Assembly (NCBI GenBank): GCA_019912905.1
Contig: JAIOHO010000657.1
Coordinates: forward strand, 1 to 7,160
Origin: Anaerolineae bacterium
GTDB taxonomy: Bacteria > Chloroflexota > Anaerolineae > Aggregatilineales > Phototrophicaceae
Direction: 5' to 3'
DNA length: 7,160 bases
Positions 1-5,211 of this stretch are shown here, in pieces. The position numbers and the translations under genes are program-made. The notes under the pieces are model-generated. The model was not told the DNA's origin, searched no databases, and saw only the letters and a list, made by a program, of their open reading frames with translations. Within the stretch, counting starts at the first letter, position 1. The number at the start of each line of letters is the position of its first letter.

Positions 1-191
1 GTACGATCCGCTCCCTTTTCCGGCTCGACAAACCCCATAATCTGCCCCATCTGACGGCCTCGTGCCGTTTCGACAATTACAAAATCACCGGCCTGAAGCT
101 CCGGGTAGCTGCTGTAATCGAAGTGGTACAATTTACCGACCTTCGTAAAACGAACGCCGGCAACTGTGGTCAAAGTGACTGTATCTACCAT
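1..191 (-). CDS. PSP1-domain (RicT/YaaT-like) protein, N-terminal fragment
   Basis: This is the first 63 codons of a minus-strand gene whose 3' part lies beyond base 1. The peptide begins MVDTVTLTTVAGVRFTKVGK and continues with an aromatic stretch (LYHFDYSSYP, residues 21-30). It then has the segment AGDFVIVETARGRQMGQIMG (34-53). The pattern 'G-V-R-F...G-K-x-Y-x-F-D...G-D-x-V-I-V-E-T-x-R-G-x-x-x-G' resembles the start of PSP1-family proteins, which include Bacillus YaaT/RicT, a cytosolic factor that works with RicA and RicF in RNA processing and sporulation or biofilm control. Family membership is inferred from this N-terminal pattern only, because the cysteine-rich C-terminal PSP1 core is outside the window. 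The ATG at 191 is chosen because the conserved pattern begins just after it; the upstream GCGGAAG is only a weak ribosome-binding site. The gene is transcribed away from the aspartate kinase gene. Confidence 0.62.
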   Translation of the reverse strand, partial: MVDTVTLTTVAGVRFTKVGKLYHFDYSSYPELQAGDFVIVETARGRQMGQIMGFVEPEKGADR

Positions 192-241
192 AGTGTATGT
201 TGGCTTCCGCAACGTGGACAATAAAGATGATGCTCGCCTAT

Positions 242-268
242 TTTATACCATAGACGGCCAATCCCCAA
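242..268 (-). promoter_or_regulatory. Candidate promoter for the PSP1-domain gene
   Basis: Read on the minus strand, TATAAA (242-247, five of six consensus -10 bases) is directly preceded by TGG (248-250), which gives an extended -10 (TGn) element. A weak -35, TTGGGG (263-268), lies 15 nt upstream. Shifting the -10 by two bases to TAAAAT (240-245) gives a 17-nt spacer instead. Either choice puts the start point near 235 and a leader of about 45 nt before the ATG at 191. This is a motif match only. Confidence 0.5.
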
Positions 269-272
269 TATA

Positions 273-301
273 TTGACAAATATATGACATGATGCTAAGT
301 T
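273..301 (+). promoter_or_regulatory. Candidate sigma-70 promoter for aspartate kinase
   Basis: A perfect -35 hexamer TTGACA (273-278) is followed by exactly 17 nt and then TAAGTT (296-301). That -10 matches only three of six consensus bases but keeps T1, A2 and T6. It is preceded by TGC (293-295), an extended -10 TGn element that can compensate for a poor hexamer. Transcription would begin near 308 and give a leader of about 79 nt before the ATG at 387. The -10 overlaps the left arm of an inverted repeat at 296-317. The call is sequence-based and could be tested by 5'-end mapping. Confidence 0.55.
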
Positions 302-317
302 TCACACAGCAAACTTA
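296..317. repeat. Inverted repeat over the -10/start region, possible operator
   Basis: TAAGTTT (296-302) and AAACTTA (311-317) are perfect 7-bp inverted arms separated by 8 nt. The element covers the candidate -10 hexamer and the predicted start of transcription of the aspartate kinase gene. That is where a repressor binding as a dimer would block RNA polymerase. The two arms could also form a short AU-rich hairpin at the very 5' end of the transcript, although the stem would be weak. The symmetry is directly visible; the operator role is inference. Confidence 0.4.
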
Positions 318-344
318 TGTACATTGTAACACTGCCACCACCAC

Positions 345-368
345 GCGCAATATCATGCGCAACATCGT
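345..368 (+). repeat. Tandem 12-bp direct repeat in the leader
   Basis: GCGCAATATCAT (345-356) is followed immediately by GCGCAACATCGT (357-368), with ten of twelve positions identical. The pair lies in the predicted untranslated leader of the aspartate kinase gene, 18 nt before the start codon. It may be a paired binding site for a regulator or a chance duplication. Nothing in the sequence decides between these. Confidence 0.4.
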
Positions 369-376
369 GTCTTCAT

Positions 377-382
377 TGAGGG
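377..382 (+). promoter_or_regulatory. Ribosome-binding site of aspartate kinase
   Basis: TGAGGG ends 4 nt before the ATG at 387. The GAGG core is complementary to the 16S anti-Shine-Dalgarno sequence, with slightly short spacing. It supports the ATG at 387 over the in-frame ATG at 402 (Met6), which would sit immediately before the KFGG motif and leave no N-terminal strand. Confidence 0.6.
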
Positions 383-386
383 TACC

Positions 387-1796
387 ATGGCAATCCTGGT
401 CATGAAGTTTGGCGGAGCGTCCGTGGGGTCGACCACAGCGCTGACGCAGGTTTTGAGCATCGTGCTTCAGGAACACGAACACTGGGATCATCTGCTGCTC
501 GTGGTTTCCGCGCTCGACGGTGTGACCGACGCGCTCATCGAAGCGGCTCAACTGGCGCAGTTGAGCAACCGGCGCGGCTACCGGCGCATCGTGGCAACCC
601 TGCGGACCCGTCACCTGGCCCTGGTTGAGCAGCTTCCGCTCGGAACCAACGAACGCCAGGCACTCCAGGCCGACATTGACCGCCTCCTTTTCGATATGCT
701 GGGGGTCTGCCAGGATCTCGCCAACCGCCCTGCCCGGGAACCTAAGTCCGCCGCGTTTGATGAAATTATTGGTGTGGGCGAACGGTTGTCTGCGCGCATC
801 GTCGCCACCCTGCTGCGCCAAAATCACCTGCGTGGAGTTGCGATCGACGCCACCGATGTCCTCGTGACCGACGCGGACTACGGGCACGCTCACCCGAACC
901 TGGAACTCACCAGGGTGCGCATGAACCAGCACCTGATGCCGATGCTGTCACGCGACATTATTCCCGTCGTGACCGGTTTCATCGGAGCCACCGAAACAGG
1001 CCGCCCGACCACCCTGGGACGCGGCGGAAGCGATTATACCGCCTCCATCCTGGCCGTGTGTGCCGACGCCAAGGAAGTCTGGATGTGGACCGACGTGGAC
1101 GGCATCATGACCACCGATCCTCAGGAGATCCCCGACGCACAGAATATCGACGAACTCTCCTATGAAGAAGTCGCGGAACTGGCTTACTTCGGCGCACGCA
1201 TCCTGCATGCCCGCATGATTGGGCCGCTGCGAGAACACCAGATCAATCTCCGGGTCAAAAACATCTTCAAGCCGCGCGACCCCGGCACGCTGGTCCATGC
1301 CATGCCGCCCGATCAATCCAGGACGATCAAGGCGGTCACGATTATTCAGGGCCTCAGCCTCACAGCCGAATACAACGGACCGCTGGTCAAGATCACCGCC
1401 TTGATCGACCAGGCGCTGCACACGACCACTGGCAATCACACGGAAGTGATGATTTCTGCCCAATCGTCGCTGCGCACCTTTTTGTGTTTCATCATCCCGA
1501 CGACCATTGGTCCTGAAGCGCTGCGCGCCACCCAGAATAACCTGGATCGCTGCCTACAGGAGGTCGGACTGCATACGACGTGGAGCGTCGAGCCGGTGAG
1601 CGTAATAACTGTCGTGGGGGCCGATCTCGCCCGGCTCAGCGGCGACACCGCCCGTATACTCGATGCACTTGGCGACTTGAACGTGCTGGCTCTGTCAGAG
1701 GGGCCATCCGGTCACAATCTGTCGATTGTCGTCACCATCGGCGACGGTGAAATCGCGTTAGGCAAAATCCACAGCGCTATCCTTAATAACGATTGA
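387..1796 (+). CDS. lysC: Aspartate kinase, monofunctional, with C-terminal ACT domains
   Basis: This cytosolic enzyme phosphorylates L-aspartate with ATP to 4-phospho-aspartate, the committed step toward lysine, threonine, methionine and (via threonine) isoleucine. The 469-aa protein has an amino-acid kinase domain in residues 1-305. It starts with the nucleotide/aspartate-binding KFGGASVGS (7-15) and contains GERLSA (131-136), TLGRGGSDYTA (209-219) and TDVDGIMTTDP (235-245). All are hallmark aspartokinase motifs. Residues from about 318 to the end form two ACT-type regions, including EVMISAQSS and GHNLSIVV, which in this family bind feedback amino acids. The length matches LysC/ThrA-type single-chain enzymes rather than the roughly 400-aa alpha/beta Bacillus or Corynebacterium type. 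No homoserine dehydrogenase domain follows, so it is monofunctional. Whether lysine or threonine is the inhibitor cannot be read here. Its last 14 bp overlap the convergent glutamine synthetase gene. The symbol lysC is chosen for a monofunctional enzyme; thrA or ask would be equally defensible. Confidence 0.95.
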   Translation: MAILVMKFGGASVGSTTALTQVLSIVLQEHEHWDHLLLVVSALDGVTDALIEAAQLAQLSNRRGYRRIVATLRTRHLALVEQLPLGTNERQALQADIDRLLFDMLGVCQDLANRPAREPKSAAFDEIIGVGERLSARIVATLLRQNHLRGVAIDATDVLVTDADYGHAHPNLELTRVRMNQHLMPMLSRDIIPVVTGFIGATETGRPTTLGRGGSDYTASILAVCADAKEVWMWTDVDGIMTTDPQEIPDAQNIDELSYEEVAELAYFGARILHARMIGPLREHQINLRVKNIFKPRDPGTLVHAMPPDQSRTIKAVTIIQGLSLTAEYNGPLVKITALIDQALHTTTGNHTEVMISAQSSLRTFLCFIIPTTIGPEALRATQNNLDRCLQEVGLHTTWSVEPVSVITVVGADLARLSGDTARILDALGDLNVLALSEGPSGHNLSIVVTIGDGEIALGKIHSAILNND

Positions 1797-3120
1797 GATA
1801 GTGCTCCAGCTCCCAGGCCGTAATCTGGCGGTTGTAGTCATCGACTTCCTGGCGCTTGGCTTTGAGGAAGCTGTCGCTGATGTGCGGCCCCAGCGCCGAA
1901 AGCACGACCTCATCCTGCTCCATAACCGTCAGGGCCTCGTCCAACGAATTGGGCAGCACTTCCGTATGTCGCAGACGAATGCGATCCTGCCCCAACAGCG
2001 TCTCCTCCAGCGGTTCCGGCAGCGGCAGGCGCTGGCGAATACCATCCAGCCCCGCCCCCAACATGACCGCCGCAGCCAGATACGGGTTGCTGCTCGGGTC
2101 GGGACAGCGGAGTTCCAGGCGGGTGTGCTCGGCGTCCCCAGCCATACTGCTGGGCAGCCGAATCAGCGCAGAGCGGTTAATATGCGCCCAGGTCACGTAG
2201 ACCGGGGCTTCAAAGCTGGTGCCCAGGCGCTTGTAGGAATTGACCAGCGGAGCCAGCACCGCCGACATCGCCCGCGCATGATGAAGCTGCCCCGCCAGGA
2301 AAAAGCGCCCGACCTCGGATAAACCGTATTCATTATCCGGGTCGGAAAAGGCGTTTCTGCCTGTCTCAAGATCGTGCAAGCTTTGATGGGTGTGCATGCC
2401 GGAGCCAGGCAGATCGCGCCGTGGGCGCGGCATAAACGTGCAGTGCAGGCCGTTGCGCTGCGCCACCGACTTGAGCGCCACACGAGCAGTGAGAATCTGA
2501 TCGGCTGATACCAGCACTTCGTCATAATCAAAGTCGATCTCGTGCTGGCCGGAGCCAATCTCGTGATGCGCCGAATCGACACACATGCCCAGTTCCATCA
2601 GCGCCGAAACCATCTTGCGCCGGATCGACTGGGTGAAATTGGTGGACAGATCGAAATAGCTGACTTCGTCATGCGGCAGCAGCGGGTTGATCGGGCTGTC
2701 CAGCGTCGGACGTTGGAACAGGAAAAATTCCAGTTCGACGCCGGTCTTATAGGTGAAACCCAACTCGCGGGCTTCCTCAATGACCTGCTTCAGCACGGTG
2801 CGCGGATCGCCAAGAAAGGGTTCGCCCTGGGGGGTTTGCACGGTACAGATTAACCGCGCCACGCGCTCCTCAGGCACATCCCACGGCAGCACCGTAAACG
2901 TATCCAGGTCGGGCAGCAGCAGCATATCGCTCTCGACAGCGCGCGTGCCCCCCTCGATCGAGGAACCGTCGAACAAGACACCTTCGCTGAGCACCATCTC
3001 CGCCCGACTGCTCGGCACGATGATGCTTTTGACTCCGCCTGTAATATCCACAAACCACAGGTTGATAAAGCGAATCTGCTCTTGATCAATCCTGGTCAGA
3101 AGTGCTTCTTTACTGGTCAT
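1783..3120 (-). CDS. glnA: Type I glutamine synthetase (GSI-alpha-like)
   Basis: The predicted reaction is ATP-dependent condensation of glutamate and ammonia to glutamine, in a cytosolic dodecamer. The 445-aa length equals the Bacillus GSI-alpha type. The N-terminal beta-grasp region includes FVDITG (23-28, with D25 as the catalytic Asp) and FDGSSIEGGTR (50-60). The catalytic domain shows VELEFF (128-133, metal-binding Glu), HHEIGSGQHEIDF (185-197), GSGMHTHQSL (239-248), NSYKRL (294-299), the flap FEAP (303-306), NRSALIRLP (315-323) and RLELRCPDPSSNPY (334-347). R60 aligns with Bacillus GlnA R62, the residue that couples glutamine to feedback inhibition. No adenylylation-type tyrosine motif is seen around 371-382 (EETLLGQDRIRL), so GlnE-type control is unlikely. 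Several loop positions differ from canonical enzymes: GSG for APG at 189-191, Pro for Asn at 238, and GTS for VPG at 300-302. A divergent paralogue acting on another amine is therefore possible. The ATG at 3120 gives the usual N-terminus; its ribosome-binding site (AAGAG) is weak. Confidence 0.88.
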   Translation of the reverse strand: MTSKEALLTRIDQEQIRFINLWFVDITGGVKSIIVPSSRAEMVLSEGVLFDGSSIEGGTRAVESDMLLLPDLDTFTVLPWDVPEERVARLICTVQTPQGEPFLGDPRTVLKQVIEEARELGFTYKTGVELEFFLFQRPTLDSPINPLLPHDEVSYFDLSTNFTQSIRRKMVSALMELGMCVDSAHHEIGSGQHEIDFDYDEVLVSADQILTARVALKSVAQRNGLHCTFMPRPRRDLPGSGMHTHQSLHDLETGRNAFSDPDNEYGLSEVGRFFLAGQLHHARAMSAVLAPLVNSYKRLGTSFEAPVYVTWAHINRSALIRLPSSMAGDAEHTRLELRCPDPSSNPYLAAAVMLGAGLDGIRQRLPLPEPLEETLLGQDRIRLRHTEVLPNSLDEALTVMEQDEVVLSALGPHISDSFLKAKRQEVDDYNRQITAWELEHYLNRY

Positions 3121-3152
3121 AGACTGGTGCTCTTGATAGTCATCCTAGCTTA

Positions 3153-3182
3153 AGTATAGCTGTAATCTGCGGGATGTGTGCA
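3153..3182 (-). promoter_or_regulatory. Candidate promoter for glutamine synthetase
   Basis: Read on the minus strand, TATACT (3153-3158, five of six consensus bases) lies 18 nt downstream of TGCACA (3177-3182, four of six). This places a start near 3146 and a leader of about 26 nt before the ATG at 3120. A second TATACT occurs at 3182-3187 without a convincing -35. The separate promoter suggests that glutamine synthetase is transcribed independently of the aro operon upstream, though read-through is possible. Confidence 0.45.
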
Positions 3183-3193
3183 GTATACCCGCA
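3168..3193. repeat. Inverted repeat at the glutamine synthetase promoter
   Basis: TGCGGG (3168-3173) and CCCGCA (3188-3193) are perfect 6-bp inverted arms 14 nt apart. They bracket the candidate -35 hexamer at 3177-3182. The spacing between arm centres is 20 bp, about two helical turns, which would suit a dimeric regulator. It does not match the GlnR/TnrA consensus (TGTNA-N7-TNACA). An operator role is inference. Confidence 0.35.
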
Positions 3194-3194
3194 C

Positions 3195-3215
3195 AAAACC
3201 CGCCTTATTGCGGTT
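3195..3215 (-). terminator. Possible weak intrinsic terminator after aroQ
   Basis: Ten nucleotides downstream of the aroQ stop codon, the minus strand reads AACCGC (3210-3215), a 6-nt loop, then GCGGGTT (3197-3203) and a short T run (3195-3198). The stem has six pairs if one G is bulged. The U tract is only four bases, so this would be an inefficient terminator at best. It fits the boundary between the aro operon and the glutamine synthetase gene. Confidence 0.3.
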
Positions 3216-3224
3216 AGTAAAACC

Positions 3225-3683
3225 TCACAACGCCGGTTCGGTCTTTACACCCAGATGGCCGAGCAGCGCATCGATGCCAAGCACATAGCTGCGCCAGCCA
3301 AACCCGCTGATCTGCCCGATGCACACCGGAGCCAGGTAAGAATGGTGGCGGAATTCCTCGCGGGCATGCACGTTCGACAGATGCACCTCGACCACCGGCA
3401 GGCTGGTCGCACTGATGGCATCGCGCAGGGCCACCGATGTGTGGGTATACGCCCCGGCATTCATGACGACGCCATCCGCCCAGTTGCGCGCGACATGCAG
3501 AATATCGACCAGATCACCCTCGTGATTCGATTGGTCGGCGCGCAGTTCGACTCCATACCCATGCGCATAGCGTCCGGCCATGTCGTTAATCTGTTCCAGA
3601 GTGACGCTGCCGTAAATCTCAGGCTGTCGTGTGCCGAGCAAATTGAGATTGGGTCCGTGCAGCAATAAGATTTTTTTGGGCAT
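3225..3683 (-). CDS. aroQ: 3-Dehydroquinate dehydratase, type II
   Basis: This enzyme dehydrates 3-dehydroquinate to 3-dehydroshikimate, the third step of the shikimate pathway, in the cytosol, usually as a dodecamer. The 152-aa protein has the full set of type II motifs: GPNLNLLGTRQPEIYG (10-25), SNHEGDLVDILH (52-63), NAGAYTHTSVALRDAI (75-90), EVHLSN (99-104) and REEFRHHSY (108-116). Active-site residues fall at the same numbers as in the well-studied Mycobacterium enzyme: R19 and the catalytic base Y24 on the lid loop, N75, H101, R108 and R112. The type I Schiff-base enzyme is unrelated and excluded. The ATG at 3683 starts 3 nt after the stop codon of the zinc-ribbon gene. An AGGA about 10 nt upstream lies inside that gene's 3' end. 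It appears to be the last gene of the aro operon. Confidence 0.97.
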   Translation of the reverse strand: MPKKILLLHGPNLNLLGTRQPEIYGSVTLEQINDMAGRYAHGYGVELRADQSNHEGDLVDILHVARNWADGVVMNAGAYTHTSVALRDAISATSLPVVEVHLSNVHAREEFRHHSYLAPVCIGQISGFGWRSYVLGIDALLGHLGVKTEPAL

Positions 3684-3686
3684 CGC

Positions 3687-4163
3687 CTATTTTTCCTGTC
3701 CATCGCGCAAAGTCCGGTCACAATCCGCGCAGCCCAGCACATTGGGCGCATAGGTAAGTTCACACTCCGGGCAGATTTTGCGCTGATCCCCGATCGCCAT
3801 GTGAATAATGTTTCGGGCCACATCCAGGTCAATGCCATCGTCGGTCAGGTCGCGAATCATATATTCCACGGGGTAGCCGTGTTCCAACCGCGATTTGACA
3901 TCGTTCAGCAGTCGGGCGACATCCGGCTGCGGCTTCGATAATTTCCGCTGCAAGACGTCGGGATTATAACTCCGCCCGCAGTGCTGGCACTCGATAAATT
4001 CGCCGCCGTCGCTGACCGGGAACAGCGCCACAAAATAGAGGGCAAAGTAATTCTTGGCGCGCTTGCGCACATATTTGCGCTTGGCCTGGCAGGAGGGACA
4101 GAAGAACTCGCCCCCTCCTATATCCTCCGTTTTAACCTTCGTCCCAAACACGATGAATAACAT
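3687..4163 (-). CDS. Double zinc-ribbon protein of unknown function
   Basis: The gene encodes 158 aa with two CxxC...CxxC zinc-binding modules. The first uses C22/C25 and C59/C62 (FCPSC and CQHCG). It encloses a basic stretch KRKYVRKRAKNYF and a short hydrophobic segment ALYFVALFPV, and it resembles the zinc-ribbon family that begins with a 'FGTK...GEFxCPxC' pattern. The second ribbon is near the C-terminus (C131/C134 and C145/C148: CPEC and CADC) with its knuckles closer together. Between them, residues 83-126 look like a helical domain (DVARLLNDVKSRLEHGYP followed by DLDVARNIIHMA). There is no signal peptide, and the hydrophobic segment is too short for a membrane helix. The function is not recognised; nucleic-acid or protein binding is possible. 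It starts 1 nt after the aroB stop codon and ends 3 nt before aroQ, so it is very likely co-translated with the shikimate genes. An in-frame GTG at codon 5 is an alternative start. Confidence 0.85.
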   Translation of the reverse strand: MLFIVFGTKVKTEDIGGGEFFCPSCQAKRKYVRKRAKNYFALYFVALFPVSDGGEFIECQHCGRSYNPDVLQRKLSKPQPDVARLLNDVKSRLEHGYPVEYMIRDLTDDGIDLDVARNIIHMAIGDQRKICPECELTYAPNVLGCADCDRTLRDGQEK

Positions 4164-4164
4164 A

Positions 4165-5211
4165 TTATTGCAGTTGCCTCAGTACATCCATCACAGCGGA
4201 CCGGGGGACATCCTCGACAATCCGGGGCTGCCCGACGCCTCCCATCAGAATAAACCGGGAACGGCCATTTTTCCACTTTTTGTCGGTCGCCATCGCTGCA
4301 TAGATCGCCTCAGCATCCAGGCCGTTCAGACGCCTGGGCAGCCCGGTTACCACCAGCAAATCCTCGACCATTTCGGGCAGGTCCGAGTCACACAGCGCCA
4401 GCGCATACGAAAGCTGCGCCGCCGCCAGCAGACCAAAGCCCACCGCCTCACCGTGCGGCCACTGATAGTGCGTCACCTGCTCGACGGCATGAGCAAAGGT
4501 ATGCCCCAGGTTCAAATGCGCGCGAACGCCCTGCTCATACGGGTCCTGTTCGACCACATCTACCTTCACCTGCACCGCCCGGCGGACCAATTCGGCAGCC
4601 CGTTGTGGCTGATGCAGGACCGGTTCCAGCAAAAGCGGGTCAGCCAACAGGCCGTGCTTGAGTATCTCAGCCATCCCATTGCGCCATTCCTGTGCGGGCA
4701 GACTCTGTAAAACGGTCGGGTCAATGAGGACGACATCCGGCTGTTTGAATGCCCCGACCAGATTCTTACCCTCAGGCAGATCAACGCCGACTTTGCCGCC
4801 GACGCTCGAATCGACCATCGACAGCAGACTGGTCGGCACCTGCACCAGCCGCACGCCGCGCATGTAGGTCGCTGCCGCGAATCCCGCCGTGTCGCCGACG
4901 ACGCCACCGCCCAGTGCCAGGACCGTGCTGCTGCGATCCAGGCGGGCACCGACGAAGTCAGTATATAACTGGCTGACGGTCGCCAGCGTCTTGTAGGCTT
5001 CGCCGTCGGGAATCATCACCAGGGCCGCATCGGGCAGCGACGCAGCCAACCGCGCCCCATGCAGCGGGCCGATGGTGGGATTGGTCGTGACCGCTACCCG
5101 TCCACCCAGGCCGAATTCTGTGATCAACCGGTCCGTCTGGGCCAGCAGGCCAGGCTCAATCACGATGTCATAGGAACCTTCTGGCGTGGTTACTGCGATT
5201 CGTTCTGCCAT
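4165..5211 (-). CDS. aroB: 3-Dehydroquinate synthase
   Basis: AroB converts DAHP to 3-dehydroquinate, the second shikimate step, using NAD+ as a recycled cofactor and a divalent metal, usually Zn2+. The 348-aa protein has an N-terminal NAD-binding domain with PDGEAYKTL (68-76) and LGGGVVGDTAGFAAATYMRG (100-119). These are followed by the phosphate/substrate loop VPTSLLSMVDSSVGGKVGVD (125-144) and GKNLVGAF (148-155). The metal ligands are expected at E182 (AEILKHG), H237 (NLGHTFAHA) and H253 (HGEAVGFG). The 16-residue spacing of the two histidines equals that in the Aspergillus AROM enzyme (H271/H287). K185, K311 and K312 (TDKKWK) fit the family's conserved lysines. Its ATG lies 22 bp inside the end of aroK in a different frame, with no strong ribosome-binding site nearby, which suggests translational coupling. 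Nothing looks truncated. Confidence 0.97.
   Translation of the reverse strand: MAERIAVTTPEGSYDIVIEPGLLAQTDRLITEFGLGGRVAVTTNPTIGPLHGARLAASLPDAALVMIPDGEAYKTLATVSQLYTDFVGARLDRSSTVLALGGGVVGDTAGFAAATYMRGVRLVQVPTSLLSMVDSSVGGKVGVDLPEGKNLVGAFKQPDVVLIDPTVLQSLPAQEWRNGMAEILKHGLLADPLLLEPVLHQPQRAAELVRRAVQVKVDVVEQDPYEQGVRAHLNLGHTFAHAVEQVTHYQWPHGEAVGFGLLAAAQLSYALALCDSDLPEMVEDLLVVTGLPRRLNGLDAEAIYAAMATDKKWKNGRSRFILMGGVGQPRIVEDVPRSAVMDVLRQLQ

Noticed and set aside
308..386. Lysine riboswitch in front of aspartate kinase
   Set aside because: The predicted leader is only about 79 nt and shows no five-helix junction or conserved L-box core; known lysine riboswitches are about twice that length.
315..932. Long minus-strand open frame opposite aspartate kinase (205 codons)
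   Set aside because: It lies opposite a well-supported enzyme and matches no recognisable family; its openness reflects the GC-rich codon pattern of the real gene.
948..1463. Second minus-strand open frame opposite aspartate kinase
   Set aside because: Same reasoning: no domain, no ribosome-binding site, and complete overlap with the ACT and kinase coding sequence.
1801..2322. Plus-strand open frame opposite glutamine synthetase
   Set aside because: Entirely antisense to conserved glutamine synthetase motifs, and the peptide resembles no protein family.
3121..3224. GlnR/TnrA operator upstream of glutamine synthetase
   Set aside because: TGTAA occurs at 3161-3165, but the matching TNACA half-site is not at the required spacing.
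3174..3668. Plus-strand 164-codon open frame opposite aroQ
   Set aside because: It covers nearly all of aroQ on the other strand. The aroQ active-site motifs are complete, and the antisense peptide has no recognisable feature.
4054..4710. Plus-strand 218-codon open frame across the zinc-ribbon and aroB genes
   Set aside because: It crosses the junction of two supported genes on the opposite strand and has no domain or ribosome-binding site.
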